A DNA stretch of 50,755 bases from an uncultured Rhodospirillales bacterium. Lineage in GTDB: Bacteria > Pseudomonadota > Alphaproteobacteria > Rhodospirillales > UBA2165. The position numbers and the translations under genes were made by a program. The stretch spans positions 1-50,755 of the forward strand of contig CAJQSN010000052.1 of NCBI GenBank assembly GCA_905614355.1. The letters run 5' to 3'. Position 1 is the first letter of the stretch, and the number at the start of each line of letters is the position of its first letter. The notes below the pieces were generated by a model. The model had not been told where the DNA came from, made no database searches, and saw nothing but the letters and a program-made list of their open reading frames with translations. Below are positions 17,365-27,532 of the stretch, piece by piece.

Positions 17365-19371
17365 ATGTCGCCTGACGATACTGTAGTAAACAACCCCTCT
17401 AATCCTCATTCATCTCACCAAGAAATGGCTAATGCAATAAGGTTTTTATCTGCGGATGCGGTGCAGAAGGCGAATAGTGGCCACCCGGGTATGCCAATGG
17501 GAATGGCAGATGTTGCAACAGTTTTATTCAGCCATTTCCTGAAGTTTGATTCTAGTAAACCCAAATGGATGGATCGTGATCGTTTCGTATTATCTGCCGG
17601 CCATGGTTCAATGCTACTTTATTCATTGCTTCACTTGACGGGTTATAGTGACATGCCAATGAGAGAATTAGAAAATTTTCGTCAACTTGGTTCTAAAACA
17701 GCAGGGCATCCAGAGTACGGTCATGCAGATGGAATTGAATGTACCACGGGGCCTTTAGGTCAAGGCTTAACTATGGCAGTTGGAATGGCTCTTGGTGAGA
17801 GGGTTATGAATGCACGTTTTGGTGATAACCTTGTGGATCACCGAACATATGTAATTGCAGGTGATGGCTGTTTGATGGAAGGCGTTAGTCATGAAGCAAT
17901 TTCAATGGCGGGAAACTTAAAGCTGTCTAAGCTAATAGTTTTATTCGATGATAATTCTATTTCCATTGATGGTAAGACCGAGATGACGGTTTCTGACGAT
18001 CAAGTAGTTCGTTTCCAAGCCTCGGGTTGGGATGTAGCTAGAGTTGACGGTCATGACCCAGGATCTATAGCAGCGGCAATTTTGGCGGCTCAGGGGACTG
18101 ATATGCCATCGATGATTGCGTGCAAGACCGTAATAGGTAAAGGTGCTCCAACTAAAGAAGGCAGTTCTGCTACACATGGGGCCCCGTTAGGGGATGAAGA
18201 AATAGCCGCGGCCCGTGAAAAAATGCATTGGTCACATCCCCCATTCAAGATCCCAAGTGATATTGCTAGCAGTTGGCGCTCTATTGGTACGAGAAATGCT
18301 AATCAGCGCCAAGAGTGGGAGACTAGATTAAGTGCCAGTGGTCAGCAGGTTGAATTTGAATTGTCCACGGAATGTAGTTTACCTAAAAATTTTTCTGCTT
18401 TGGTTAACACTCATAAAAAAAATATGTCAGAGAAATTAGCCAAAACTGCAACTCGTCAGGCTTCAGGAGAATTTTTAGAAATTCTAAATGCCGCAATTCC
18501 TGAATTAATTGGTGGTTCGGCGGATTTAACCGGCTCTGTGAACACTAAAGTAAAAGGCGCTACGGTGATTTCCGCATCAGATTACGGCGGAAATTACATT
18601 CATTACGGTGTTCGTGAATTTGCCATGGCGGCAGTTATGAACGGTCTTACTTTGCATGGAGGGGTTATTCCTTATGGCGGAACTTTTTTAGTTTTTGCTG
18701 ATTATTTGCGAGGTGCGTTGCGCCTATCGGCTTTAATGGGGCAACGCGTGGTGTATGTTTTGACCCACGATTCAATAGGATTGGGTGAGGATGGCCCAAC
18801 CCATCAACCAGTGGAGACGTTGGCGTCTCTTCGTGCCATTCCCAATTTAAATGTATTTCGTCCTGCTGACGCGATTGAAACTGCTGAATGTTGGCAAATC
18901 GCAATGGAAAGTCAGACAAAACCTTCCGTGGTTGTTTTGACCCGGCAGGGTTTACCAACCGTTAGAGTAAATCATACGGATGAAAACCTCTCCGCTAAAG
19001 GGGGGTACATACTTTCTGACAGTGATGGGGATCGCCAAGCAACTATTTTAGCTACAGGGTCTGAGGTTGAAATAGCCATGGACGCTCAGAAAATTCTTCA
19101 GGCTGGCGGTGTGCCAACTGCTGTTATATCTATGCCATCGTGGAACCTTTTTGATGAGCAGGATAGTGAGTATAAAGAGTATGTGTTGGGCTCTAGTGTT
19201 CGCGTAGCAATTGAGGCTGCAGTTCAAATGGGTTGGGATAAATATATTGGCCGAGAGGGTGGATTTATTGGGATGTCTAGTTTTGGAGCATCAGCTCCAG
19301 CTAGCGAACTTTATAAACACTTTGGAATAACAGTTGAGGCTGTAGTGATGGCTGTAAAGAATAGGCTTTAA
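17365..19371 (+). CDS. tkt: Transketolase
   Basis: 668 residues, standard length. Visible hallmarks are [16 protein letters not shown] at the N-terminus, the thiamine diphosphate site [13 protein letters not shown] followed by [10 protein letters not shown], the [11 protein letters not shown] segment opening the Pyr domain, and [25 protein letters not shown], which carries the catalytic histidine region. It transfers two-carbon ketol units between sugar phosphates in the non-oxidative pentose phosphate pathway. It is first in a run with class I aldolase (43 bases later) and ribulose-phosphate epimerase (18 bases later), probably one transcript. GGAGCAAG lies about 7 nt before the ATG. The grouping resembles parts of cbb operons, but no Rubisco or phosphoribulokinase gene is present. 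Confidence 0.97.
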   Translation: MSPDDTVVNNPSNPHSSHQEMANAIRFLSADAVQKANSGHPGMPMGMADVATVLFSHFLKFDSSKPKWMDRDRFVLSAGHGSMLLYSLLHLTGYSDMPMRELENFRQLGSKTAGHPEYGHADGIECTTGPLGQGLTMAVGMALGERVMNARFGDNLVDHRTYVIAGDGCLMEGVSHEAISMAGNLKLSKLIVLFDDNSISIDGKTEMTVSDDQVVRFQASGWDVARVDGHDPGSIAAAILAAQGTDMPSMIACKTVIGKGAPTKEGSSATHGAPLGDEEIAAAREKMHWSHPPFKIPSDIASSWRSIGTRNANQRQEWETRLSASGQQVEFELSTECSLPKNFSALVNTHKKNMSEKLAKTATRQASGEFLEILNAAIPELIGGSADLTGSVNTKVKGATVISASDYGGNYIHYGVREFAMAAVMNGLTLHGGVIPYGGTFLVFADYLRGALRLSALMGQRVVYVLTHDSIGLGEDGPTHQPVETLASLRAIPNLNVFRPADAIETAECWQIAMESQTKPSVVVLTRQGLPTVRVNHTDENLSAKGGYILSDSDGDRQATILATGSEVEIAMDAQKILQAGGVPTAVISMPSWNLFDEQDSEYKEYVLGSSVRVAIEAAVQMGWDKYIGREGGFIGMSSFGASAPASELYKHFGITVEAVVMAVKNRL

Positions 19372-19414
19372 GGGGAGGCTAGTAATCTAGTGGAGAAAAA
19401 TTGGAGTTGGATAA

Positions 19415-20428
19415 ATGGATGTAAATAATCTAGTGAGCATAGCACAAGCTATGGTTGCTGACCATAAAGGGTTGTTGGCTGCAGACGAGAGTACGGGAAC
19501 TATTACTAAACGCTTTGAAACAATTAATGTTAATTCAACGGCAGATAGTCGTCGCGATTACCGAGAGCTCTTGTTTCGTGCTGCTGGTATAGGAAAGTAT
19601 ATCAGTGGTGTTATTTTGTATGATGAAACTATTCGTCAATCTGCAGCAGATGGTACAACTTTAGTTGATTTAATGAAAAAAGAGGGCATTTTACCGGGCA
19701 TTAAAGTAGATTCAGGTGCAAAGCCGCTAGCTGGTTCCGATAGCGAAACAGTTACCGAAGGGTTGGATGGCCTGCGTGATAGAGTAATGGAATATGTTGA
19801 TCTTGGGGCAAAATTCGCTAAATGGCGCGCCGTTATTAAAATTGGTGATGAGATGCCTTCTGGACATGCGATCCATACTAATGCCCACGCATTAGCTCGT
19901 TACGCAAAAATTTGTCAGGAAGGTGGCTTAGTACCAATTGTTGAGCCAGAAGTACTGATGGACGGTAATCATGATATAAATAGTTGCCAACAAATTACTG
20001 AAGAAACATTAAATTCTGTGTTTGGTGAACTATATGCACAGGAAGTTGTACTTGAGGGTATGATTTTAAAACCCAATATGGTAATTTCAGGTTCAGATGG
20101 AGAAAAACGAGCTGACATCAATGAAGTGGCCAATGAGACTGTAGCCACATTGATGAGATGCGTTCCTGCTGCCGTTCCCGGGGTTATGTTTCTTTCTGGT
20201 GGGCAGAGTGAAATTGAAGCAACCATGCATTTAAATGCTATGAATAATAATCACAAGAATCTTCCTTGGAAATTAAGTTATTCATATGGTCGTGCACTTC
20301 AAGCGAGTGCTTTGAAAGCTTGGTTAGGTGAGGCGGGTAATGTCAAATCAGCCCAGGAGGCTCTAATGTTGCGTGCTTCTTTAAATAGTGCTGCTTGTGC
20401 AGCAGAGTATAAAGGTGAAGCCGTTTAA
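19415..20428 (+). CDS. Fructose-bisphosphate aldolase, class I
   Basis: 337 residues of the eukaryote-like class I type. The N-terminal GLLAADESTGTITKRF carries Asp24, and GVILYDETIRQ follows. The Schiff-base region is EGMILKPNMV with Lys219. Supporting active-site residues are KWR at 136-138 and VEPE around 176-179, matching the rabbit-muscle arrangement. It forms a covalent imine with dihydroxyacetone phosphate and needs no metal. It interconverts fructose-1,6-bisphosphate (or sedoheptulose-1,7-bisphosphate) and triose phosphates. It lies between tkt and rpe, so carbon rearrangement of pentoses is the likely shared task. No class II aldolase is seen in the window. Confidence 0.96.
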   Translation: MDVNNLVSIAQAMVADHKGLLAADESTGTITKRFETINVNSTADSRRDYRELLFRAAGIGKYISGVILYDETIRQSAADGTTLVDLMKKEGILPGIKVDSGAKPLAGSDSETVTEGLDGLRDRVMEYVDLGAKFAKWRAVIKIGDEMPSGHAIHTNAHALARYAKICQEGGLVPIVEPEVLMDGNHDINSCQQITEETLNSVFGELYAQEVVLEGMILKPNMVISGSDGEKRADINEVANETVATLMRCVPAAVPGVMFLSGGQSEIEATMHLNAMNNNHKNLPWKLSYSYGRALQASALKAWLGEAGNVKSAQEALMLRASLNSAACAAEYKGEAV

Positions 20429-20446
20429 ATAATTACGGAATGTAGA

Positions 20447-21100
20447 ATGCATAGTGTTAAAATTGCTCCATCAATTCTTTCAGCTGATTTTGCTAAATTA
20501 GGTAAAGAAGTGCAGGCTGTAGACGAGGCTGGTGCAGATTATATTCATATAGATGTGATGGATGGACACTTTGTTCCTAACCTGACATTCGGCCCTCCTG
20601 TTATCCAGGCGATCCGATCGTATACTGCAAAACCCTTTGATGTTCATTTAATGATTAACCCTGCTGTTCAGTATATAAAAGATTACGCAGAGGCTGGGGC
20701 TGACATAATTACCGTCCATGTTGAAGCCGATATTCATTTACATCGAAGTGTACAAGTTATTCATGATCTTGGAAAAAAAGCGGGGGTTTCATTAAATCCA
20801 TCGACGGATGAGAATGTACTTAGAAATGTACTGGATGATATTGACCTCATTCTAGTTATGTCGGTCAATCCAGGGTTTGGAGGGCAATCTTTTATCCCAT
20901 CTCAACTCGGCAAGATTAATCGTATTCGAGAAATGATTGGAGATCGCTCTATAGAGTTAATGGTGGATGGTGGCATCAACCCTGGTAATATTGCTAACGT
21001 AGTTAAAGCTGGTGCTAACGCCATAGTAGCAGGAAGTGCAGTTTTTACTGGTGGTGATTATGTCGCATCCATTAAATCACTCCGTGATGCTGCAAACTAG
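20447..21100 (+). CDS. rpe: Ribulose-phosphate 3-epimerase
   Basis: 217 residues, the family's normal length. Key motifs are the N-terminal [13 protein letters not shown], the metal and catalytic site [24 protein letters not shown], the loop [15 protein letters not shown], and [12 protein letters not shown] with the second catalytic Asp. It interconverts ribulose-5-phosphate and xylulose-5-phosphate in the cytosol using a divalent metal. It is third in the tkt-fba-rpe run, 18 bases after the aldolase stop. The next gene, a transporter, starts about 100 AT-rich bases later and may have its own promoter. Confidence 0.97.
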   Translation: MHSVKIAPSILSADFAKLGKEVQAVDEAGADYIHIDVMDGHFVPNLTFGPPVIQAIRSYTAKPFDVHLMINPAVQYIKDYAEAGADIITVHVEADIHLHRSVQVIHDLGKKAGVSLNPSTDENVLRNVLDDIDLILVMSVNPGFGGQSFIPSQLGKINRIREMIGDRSIELMVDGGINPGNIANVVKAGANAIVAGSAVFTGGDYVASIKSLRDAAN

Positions 21101-21203
21101 TGCTTTGATTATTCAAATAAATTATAATTATAGTATTATTAATACATCAAATTTTTTGGACGTTTTTATCCCAGCGTATGTTTAGATTTTGTCAGGTGAA
21201 TTT

Positions 21204-22706
21204 ATGAATCGAGGGTTTGATCTTTTATATCACCAGATTTTTTTAAAATTTCTGGTAGTCTTAAAAAAATTAATTACTGATTTTTCTATTCACTTTTTAT
21301 GGGAAAAGAAATGGTTTTTCTTTGCAATGGCAGTTGGATTTTTTTTATTAATTCTTCCAACACCGGACGGTCTAAGCAGGGAGGCTATGATTGTACTTAC
21401 CATGTCTATTGTGGCTACAATTCTTTTTATTACTGAACCTATTCCGCTTCCTGCAGTGGCGTTACTAATAATACTAGGCCAGGTCTTTCTTTTGGGCAGT
21501 TCGTCAACTCACGTTGCTAAAACATTGTGGAATGACTCGGTTCTATTTATTCTTGGTTCTTTAATGTTGGCTGTTGCCGTAGTAAAACAAAAGCTTGATA
21601 AGCGGATTGCTTGGGTGATTGTAAGAATAACTGGGACCAAGACATCCAATATTTGCTTTGGAATTTCAGTTGTCTCCGGTGTTTTAGCTTCATTTATTGG
21701 CGAACACACTGTTGCAGCTATGATGCTACCAGTTGGAATTACGCTCGTTACATTGACTTCTGATGACCCTAAAAAAGTCCGTAATTTAGCGGCTGTTCTC
21801 TTGTTTTCGATAGCTTATGGTTGCTCAGTGGCTGGGATAGGAACACCCTCGGGTGGTGCTCGCAACGCAATTATGATTGGTTATTGGCGTGAGTTCTTTT
21901 TTGACCCTACTAATCCCGAGACTAATAAATTCTTAATTGATTACGTTCGATGGATGGCTTTTGCCTATCCTATGTTCCTAATCCAACTGCCGTTTGTTAC
22001 TTTAGTATTGTTTATGACTTTTAAGCCAGAATATCGAGATTTATCCAGAGCCGTAGTTAAATTACGTGACCAAGTAGAAAGAGAAGGTCCAATGAAAACA
22101 TCGGATTGGGTGTCCATTATCTTTTTCTTTTTGGTTCTTATAGGTTGGATTTTTGTCTCTGATGATGTTGGGATGGGAACTATTGCAATTCTTGGTGCCA
22201 CTGTTTTTTTGATCTCAGGGTTAGTCCGTTGGGAGGATATTAATTCAGGTGTTAATTGGGGCGTTGTATTATTATATGGAGCAGCGATTTCTCTCGGTAT
22301 CGAAATGAAAGACACTGGTGCAGCAACTTGGGTTGCAACAAGTTTTCTAGAATATTTAGAGCCGTTTGGAGCTAGTGATGGTTTTGGACTTTGGGCGGCT
22401 GTTTCAGTACTCACAACGGCCGTTACAAATATGATGTCTAATGGCGCTGCTGTTGCAGTGTTGGGGCCTGTGGTTTTAAATATGGCTGTTGTTGCTCAAG
22501 AAAATCCCATAATAATTGGATTTATTACAGCTATATCATCAGCTTTTGCTTATTTAACCGTAGTTGGAACACCAGCGTGCACGATTGTTTATGCGTCAGG
22601 TTATTTGAAAACAACAGATTTTTTATCTGTTGGCTGGAAAATGGCATTAATTTCAATTATTATTATGCTTGCTGCGGCTTTTCTTTATTGGCCATATTTA
22701 GTTTGA
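21204..22706 (+). CDS. DASS/SLC13-family sodium:anion symporter
   Basis: About 500 residues with 11-12 hydrophobic segments of the divalent anion:sodium symporter family. Typical features are LFITEPIPLPAVALL near the N-terminus, the first substrate/sodium motif region GVLASFIGEHTVAAMMLPVGITL, AYGCSVAGIGTPSGGARNAI, and the matching second-repeat region TNMMSNGAAVAVLGPVVL and YLTVVGTPACTIVYASGY. These correspond to the two SNT-like helix-hairpin motifs that bind carboxylate and Na+. Likely substrates are C4-dicarboxylates, sulfate or similar anions. The ATG at 21204 has CAGGTGA 4 nt upstream and is preferred over the in-frame TTG at 21189. It sits in the inner membrane. Confidence 0.9.
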   Translation: MNRGFDLLYHQIFLKFLVVLKKLITDFSIHFLWEKKWFFFAMAVGFFLLILPTPDGLSREAMIVLTMSIVATILFITEPIPLPAVALLIILGQVFLLGSSSTHVAKTLWNDSVLFILGSLMLAVAVVKQKLDKRIAWVIVRITGTKTSNICFGISVVSGVLASFIGEHTVAAMMLPVGITLVTLTSDDPKKVRNLAAVLLFSIAYGCSVAGIGTPSGGARNAIMIGYWREFFFDPTNPETNKFLIDYVRWMAFAYPMFLIQLPFVTLVLFMTFKPEYRDLSRAVVKLRDQVEREGPMKTSDWVSIIFFFLVLIGWIFVSDDVGMGTIAILGATVFLISGLVRWEDINSGVNWGVVLLYGAAISLGIEMKDTGAATWVATSFLEYLEPFGASDGFGLWAAVSVLTTAVTNMMSNGAAVAVLGPVVLNMAVVAQENPIIIGFITAISSAFAYLTVVGTPACTIVYASGYLKTTDFLSVGWKMALISIIIMLAAAFLYWPYLV

Positions 22707-22790
22707 TGGTAGAATTATAAAAAAAAATAGTCAGACAAAATTATTCATTTCAATAACAGTTCTATATTTATACTAGCGTTGGAGAAAAGT

Positions 22791-23762
22791 ATGGCTGATA
22801 AAAATATTGACCAAAAAGATCTCTTTGAAAAGCGGAAGGAACGTTATCGCGTTTTGGTTTGCATAGATGGTAGTGATGAATCCTACCGTGGCCTGTCTTA
22901 TGCTGCACAAGCCGCTAAAAATAAAAATTCTGATATAGTTCTTCTCTATGTTCGGCCAATTGATCAAGGCTTGCGTTCGGGTGGTCTGCAAGTCAGGGTT
23001 GCAAGAGAGAATATGTTAAGTTGGGGCTTAGAACTTCCTGGAATTAAATATCTAAAAAAAGGTCTTGAGCAATTAATATCGGGTGATGGTTTATCGGCTA
23101 ACTGGAAAGAAAAAATTACCCATACTGATATTGATGGGGATCCTCTTGGTGATAATAAAACTGAATATACAAATGAGGTTGGCCAAACTATTGTTCTTAA
23201 ACTTAAAACTGCAGCTACGATTGCATCTGGTATACTCGATCAATATGAACTAGGTCCCTATGATCTAATTATTTTAGGAGATTCGGGCTCTTGGGGTGGT
23301 TGGACAAAGTCTTTATGGGATCCCGCTGTGGCAGAAAAAATTGCAATGCATGCGCCGTGTTCAGTGCTTATTGCTAGGGGTCTTGAGCGTGGTAATGGAC
23401 ATCTTTTGTGTACTGATGGTTCAGATCATGCAAGGAAAATGGTGGCACGCTCGGCTACCATTTCTCAGAGGATTGGATCTAAACTCTCCGTTATGTCTGT
23501 TTCACGCGATATTGAAGGCGAGGCTGAGGCTAAGAATAATGTTAACCTGGCAGTGGAGGAACTTAAATCATCGGGTGTAGCTCCGGTAAATGCCTTTACG
23601 CGGATTGGAAATCCATTCGAAGAAATTATAAATGCTGGTAAAGATTATTCTTTTATTGTGGTCGGTAGTACGGGAAAAACTAGTATACAACGTTTTTTTA
23701 TGGGAAGTGTTTCGTTTAAGGTAATGGAATATGCAAAAAATTCAGTTATTATTACACGTTAA
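22791..23762 (+). CDS. Tandem universal stress protein
   Basis: 323 residues with two Usp domains. The first begins YRVLVCIDGSDESYRGLSYAAQAA and has an insertion before LIILGDSGSWGG. The second begins around residue 200 (GHLLCTDGSDHARKM) and ends with VVGSTGKTSIQRFFMGSVSFKV, the G-2x-G-9x-G-[ST] ATP-binding signature of UspA-type proteins. The first domain lacks this full signature, so only the second half probably binds ATP. The function is cytosolic stress signalling or protection, not an enzyme reaction. The ATG at 22791 with GGAGAAA upstream is preferred to the TTG at 22779. The gene follows the anion transporter by 84 bases; Usp proteins are often paired with transporters, which may be regulatory. 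Confidence 0.88.
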   Translation: MADKNIDQKDLFEKRKERYRVLVCIDGSDESYRGLSYAAQAAKNKNSDIVLLYVRPIDQGLRSGGLQVRVARENMLSWGLELPGIKYLKKGLEQLISGDGLSANWKEKITHTDIDGDPLGDNKTEYTNEVGQTIVLKLKTAATIASGILDQYELGPYDLIILGDSGSWGGWTKSLWDPAVAEKIAMHAPCSVLIARGLERGNGHLLCTDGSDHARKMVARSATISQRIGSKLSVMSVSRDIEGEAEAKNNVNLAVEELKSSGVAPVNAFTRIGNPFEEIINAGKDYSFIVVGSTGKTSIQRFFMGSVSFKVMEYAKNSVIITR

Positions 23763-23786
23763 TTAGTAGCTGTTTTTACTTGTTTT

Positions 23787-24239
23787 CTATTTTAACCTAA
23801 GTTTAGCGGATTTTAGTATAATTCGCGTTGTTTCTTCCCAAAGTGTAAGTACTTCCAAGTCTTCTACACGATGCCATGCACAGTCTATTACATCTGAGCT
23901 CGCGTTAGCATGACCGCTAATCCATTCGGCCGAAAAATCCACCAAAGTTGCATGAAATTCTATTTGGCCCTTTTGATCTTTTTGGATTGAGTCTACCACA
24001 CCTAAAAAATCTGTAATTCTAACAGATAGCCCGGTTTCTTCTTTAGTTTCACGTAGTGCCGCTTCTTTTACGGTTTCGCCGAGCTCTTGGCGACCTCCTG
24101 GAATGCTCCATTGCCCAAGACGGGGAGGTGTTCCTCTTTGAATTAAAAGGAATTTATCATCCTTCCATATTACCACTCCAACCCCAACAAATGGGTAATC
24201 GAGATAGGTTCGCGTGTCATTTTTGGCGTTTCTAATAAT
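23787..24239 (-). CDS. NUDIX hydrolase, start codon unclear
   Basis: The complete Nudix box GGRQELGETVKEAALRETKEETGL (GX5EX7REUXEEXGU) follows WSIPGG, and the tail is about 90 residues. Such enzymes hydrolyse nucleoside diphosphates linked to another moiety (e.g. ADP-ribose, 8-oxo-dGTP). The first ATG-like start in frame is GTG at 24176, but it would cut into the first strand. The frame continues upstream through TYLDYPFVGVGVVIW, which is clearly family-like, back to a stop at 24240. The only nearby ATG (24241-24243, after GAGAGGA) is out of frame by one base and meets TAG after three codons. Either ATT at 24239 is used or an indel has occurred. The protein converges with usp. Confidence 0.85.
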   Translation of the reverse strand: MIRNAKNDTRTYLDYPFVGVGVVIWKDDKFLLIQRGTPPRLGQWSIPGGRQELGETVKEAALRETKEETGLSVRITDFLGVVDSIQKDQKGQIEFHATLVDFSAEWISGHANASSDVIDCAWHRVEDLEVLTLWEETTRIILKSAKLRLK

Positions 24240-24550
24240 TCATTCCTCTCTTGTTTAGTTATATTATACTCTTAATGGATTTAGTTAGCTTTACTTTTCC
24301 CTAAAGGACCAGGATATTACCGCGGCAATTACCTTTTCGGATGTTAATAATATTGGTTTTAATAGTAAATAATGAACCCAGTTTTAATAATGATTAAACG
24401 TAGCGATTTTATTTTATTATATATTGCGTAGGCTTGATATTTATTTTGTACAAATATTATTAAAAATCTAGTTGATACTAATATTTCTAGGTTTGGTTAG
24501 TCTAATTCTAATGTCGTTAATTAAGTTAAAAAATAGGACGAGGTATCTCA
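24240..24550. other. Divergent intergenic region, nothing seen
   Basis: About 310 AT-rich bases between the NUDIX and DUF502 genes, which diverge. Apart from the ribosome-binding site and ATG of the possible original NUDIX start (24241-24252), I see no structure. Confidence 0.4.
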
Positions 24551-25348
24551 TTGAAAAATTCAAGATCTAATGAAAAAAACCTACCGCCATCGGCACATAC
24601 CCAGGTAAGTGGAGGTAAGAGCAGGGGTTTTTTTGGGCGAATACGTGGATACTTTCTGGCTGGGATTTTAGTAACAGCTCCACTGGGGATTACAGGGTAT
24701 CTTGCTTGGATTATTGTTGGTTTTATTGATCATTCGGTTACCCCTTTAGTCCCTGAAAAATATAACCCTGAGACGTATTTGCCTTTTAGTCTTCCTGGCT
24801 TAGGGGTTTTAATTTTAATACTAGCACTAACTTTGATTGGTGCATTAACAGCAGGTTTATTAGGGAGATGGTTGGTTCATACCGGCGAGCGGCTTTTAAA
24901 TCGAATGCCTGTCATTCGAAGCTTTTATTCAGCAATAAAACAAATTTTTCAAACTGTGCTGGCGCAGCAATCTAATGCGTTCCGAGAAGCCGTTCTCGTT
25001 GAGTATCCACGTCGAGGAATCTGGGCAATAGCATTTATTACTGGGACAACACAAGGTGAGGTGCAAAATCTAACTAAACAAGAGACGGTGAATATTTTTT
25101 TACCGACAACTCCAAATCCAACTTCTGGGTTTCTTTTGTTTGTCCCGAAGGACGATGTAGTTTCGTTAGACATGAGTGTGGAGGAGGCAATTAAGATGGT
25201 GATCTCAGGAGGTATAGTTACTCCTCCAGACAATCGCTCTTTGGTAGAACGGGATAAATCTCAAGTGTCCGCTAAGACTTATGAGGATATGGATATCCTA
25301 CGTGAAGAAGAAAACATACCAATCTTGGTGACAAAAAATAAAGTTTAG
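24551..25348 (+). CDS. DUF502 family membrane protein
   Basis: 265 residues beginning with TTG at 24551, with AGGACGAGG ending about 7 nt upstream. No in-frame ATG exists before residue 120, so TTG is effectively forced. Two strong membrane segments are present: FLAGILVTAPLGITGYLAWIIVGFI (about 33-57) and LPGLGVLILILALTLIGALTAGLLG (about 76-100). They are followed by the family's RMPVIRSFYSAIKQIFQTVL segment and a soluble domain with TSGFLLFVPKDDVVSLDMSVEEA. The function is unknown. It ends 3 bases from the convergent recG stop. DUF502-recG-sdhE-mfd neighbourhood is a recurrent alphaproteobacterial arrangement. Confidence 0.88.
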   Translation: MKNSRSNEKNLPPSAHTQVSGGKSRGFFGRIRGYFLAGILVTAPLGITGYLAWIIVGFIDHSVTPLVPEKYNPETYLPFSLPGLGVLILILALTLIGALTAGLLGRWLVHTGERLLNRMPVIRSFYSAIKQIFQTVLAQQSNAFREAVLVEYPRRGIWAIAFITGTTQGEVQNLTKQETVNIFLPTTPNPTSGFLLFVPKDDVVSLDMSVEEAIKMVISGGIVTPPDNRSLVERDKSQVSAKTYEDMDILREEENIPILVTKNKV

Positions 25349-25351
25349 ATT

Positions 25352-27433
25352 TTAGCCAGATCGTAAATATTTAATGGCTGAATCTCGCTCGAATAAATAA
25401 AGAAGGATCCGTAGGTTTATACCGCGTTCACTCGTTAGTTCGGGGTCTATTTCCAGTATAAGTCTCGCGTCGTCACGAGCAGTTAAAAGAAGTTCAGCAT
25501 GGATGCTTAGATTAGCCAGTCTGAACTCTGGTAGGCCGCTTTGTCGAGTGCCGAGGACTTCGCCTGCTCCTCTTAGGCGAAGGTCTTCTTCTGAGATAAC
25601 AAAACCATCTTCTGTATCTTTCATTATTTGTAGTCGCTTACGTGCTATTATGGTCAAATTCTCTGAATACATTAAAATGCAGGTCGATTTTTTTGATCCT
25701 CGGCCGATCCGGCCTCTTAGTTGGTGGAGTTGTGCCAGACCAAATCGGTCCGCATGTTCAATAATCATGATGCTAGCTTCTGGAACATCAACACCAACTT
25801 CTATTACTGTGGTGGCTACGAGTATGTCAATATCTCCGTTTTTAAAAGAATCCATAGATGCATCTTTTTCAGTAGGCTTCATTTTTCCATGCACCAACCC
25901 AACTCTGTCACCAAAAATAGATTTTAGCTGTGAAAATCGATCTTCTGCGGCAGCCAAATCGAGTTTTTCTGATTCTTCAATTAAGGGACAAACCCAATAA
26001 ATTTTTTGAAGTTTTTTAAGAGCTCTACTCAAGCCTTGTATAACATCATCTAGTCTATTGATTTTAACTGTTCGTGTATCAATAGGTAGGCGACCAACTG
26101 GCTTTTCCAGTAGACGCGAAATTTCCATATCGCCATATGCAGTTAGTGTCAGCGTACGTGGGATTGGAGTTGCTGTCATTACTAATATATCAACGTTTTC
26201 TCCTTTGGATGTTAGAGCTAATCTTTGGTGCACGCCGAAGCGGTGTTGTTCATCCATTACGACAAAAATTAGGTTTTTAAAATTAACATTTTCTTGAAAA
26301 ATAGCATGTGTTCCAATAATAATATCGATATTGCCATTGGCAATTCCTTCATATATTGAAGAACGTTTTTTCCCTTTATCCCGGCCGGTTAAAAGAGTGA
26401 CATTTATTCCAGCAGCAGTAGCGAGAGGTTCAATTGTAGCTAGGTGTTGGCGGGCTAGTATCTCAGTAGGTGCTAACAGTGCTGCCTGTGCGCCGCTCTC
26501 TACAGCGTGTAGCAAACTAAGAACCGCGACAAGCGTTTTACCGCTGCCAACATCGCCCTGCAAAAGGCGGTGCATACGGCTGTTGGAACTCATATCTTTG
26601 GTAATCTCTTGTAGCGCTACGATTTGTGAGTTTGTTGGCTCGAATGGTAGGGCTGCTAAGACCTTTCTTTTTAAAGTACCTGTTCCTATTATCGATCGAC
26701 CACCCTGTTTTCGCATGTGCGTTCTGATTAGAACTAATGCTAATTGGTTTGCAAGAAGTTCGTCGTAGGCAAGTCGCTGATAATTTTTATTTTCTGGATC
26801 TAAATCTATTTCGCTAGTCGGTGTATGAGCATTAATCAAGGCATCATTCCAGTTGGGCCATTCTTTTTTTTTTAAATAAGCTCTGTCTAACCATTCTGGT
26901 AATTCTTCTGTTATTGACAGCCCTTTTTTTATTATTTTGTTGAGAATTTTTTGAGATAAGCCTTGGGTCAATGGGTATATAGGTTCAACAACCTCAATTT
27001 TAGAGCGGTCTTTTAATTCGACTATATGATCCGGGTGTGCCATTTGAATTTTATCACCAAATATTTCAATAATACCGCTAATTATTCGCTGGTTGCCGGT
27101 TGGTAAAAGTTTTTGAAGGTAATCCGCTTTTGCATGGAAGAAAATTAGGGTTATCGTCCCGGTTTCGTCTGAGCACACAACTTTATAAGGTAATCTTCGT
27201 GATTTAGCTGGAATGTGTTGATCAATGCATACAGCTAATGTTGTTACTACTCCTGCTTGCGTATGAGCAATCTTGCGAGTGTAGCGTCGATCTATCATAC
27301 CACTCGGTAAGTGCCACAATACATCGATTATATATGGACCTCCCAATTTTTCTATACATGTCGCAATACGGGGACCAACCCCACTTAGTGTTGTGACAGG
27401 TGAAAATAGTGAAAATAAAATTTCTGGCCGCAT
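25352..27433 (-). CDS. recG: ATP-dependent DNA helicase RecG
   Basis: 693 residues, the usual size. The N-terminal wedge (OB) domain includes LSGVGPRIATCIEKLG and the YKVVCSDETGTITLIFFHAK strand run. The helicase core has Walker A GDVGSGKTLVAVLSLL near residue 290, the DEQH box MDEQHRFGVHQR, TATPIPRTLTLTAYGD, and motif VI HQLRGRIGRGSKKS. The C-terminus carries LRLRGAGEVLGTRQSG, the TRG-type region shared with Mfd. RecG remodels stalled replication forks and branch-migrates Holliday junctions. It is convergent with DUF502 and divergent from sdhE-mfd, and appears monocistronic. Confidence 0.97.
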   Translation of the reverse strand: MRPEILFSLFSPVTTLSGVGPRIATCIEKLGGPYIIDVLWHLPSGMIDRRYTRKIAHTQAGVVTTLAVCIDQHIPAKSRRLPYKVVCSDETGTITLIFFHAKADYLQKLLPTGNQRIISGIIEIFGDKIQMAHPDHIVELKDRSKIEVVEPIYPLTQGLSQKILNKIIKKGLSITEELPEWLDRAYLKKKEWPNWNDALINAHTPTSEIDLDPENKNYQRLAYDELLANQLALVLIRTHMRKQGGRSIIGTGTLKRKVLAALPFEPTNSQIVALQEITKDMSSNSRMHRLLQGDVGSGKTLVAVLSLLHAVESGAQAALLAPTEILARQHLATIEPLATAAGINVTLLTGRDKGKKRSSIYEGIANGNIDIIIGTHAIFQENVNFKNLIFVVMDEQHRFGVHQRLALTSKGENVDILVMTATPIPRTLTLTAYGDMEISRLLEKPVGRLPIDTRTVKINRLDDVIQGLSRALKKLQKIYWVCPLIEESEKLDLAAAEDRFSQLKSIFGDRVGLVHGKMKPTEKDASMDSFKNGDIDILVATTVIEVGVDVPEASIMIIEHADRFGLAQLHQLRGRIGRGSKKSTCILMYSENLTIIARKRLQIMKDTEDGFVISEEDLRLRGAGEVLGTRQSGLPEFRLANLSIHAELLLTARDDARLILEIDPELTSERGINLRILLYLFERDSAIKYLRSG

Positions 27434-27532
27434 TTAAAATATTTTCTTATAAATCATTGCTGACATACTAGTTGCAAAGGTTTAAACCCTACCCAATTAA
27501 TTAGTGTACAAAGATAGTTCATTGGAACCAGT

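Noticed and set aside
25503-26768. Long plus-strand ORFs (165 and 145 codons) opposite recG
   Set aside because: They are antisense shadows of the well-supported recG coding sequence with low-complexity, Ser/Arg-rich translations.
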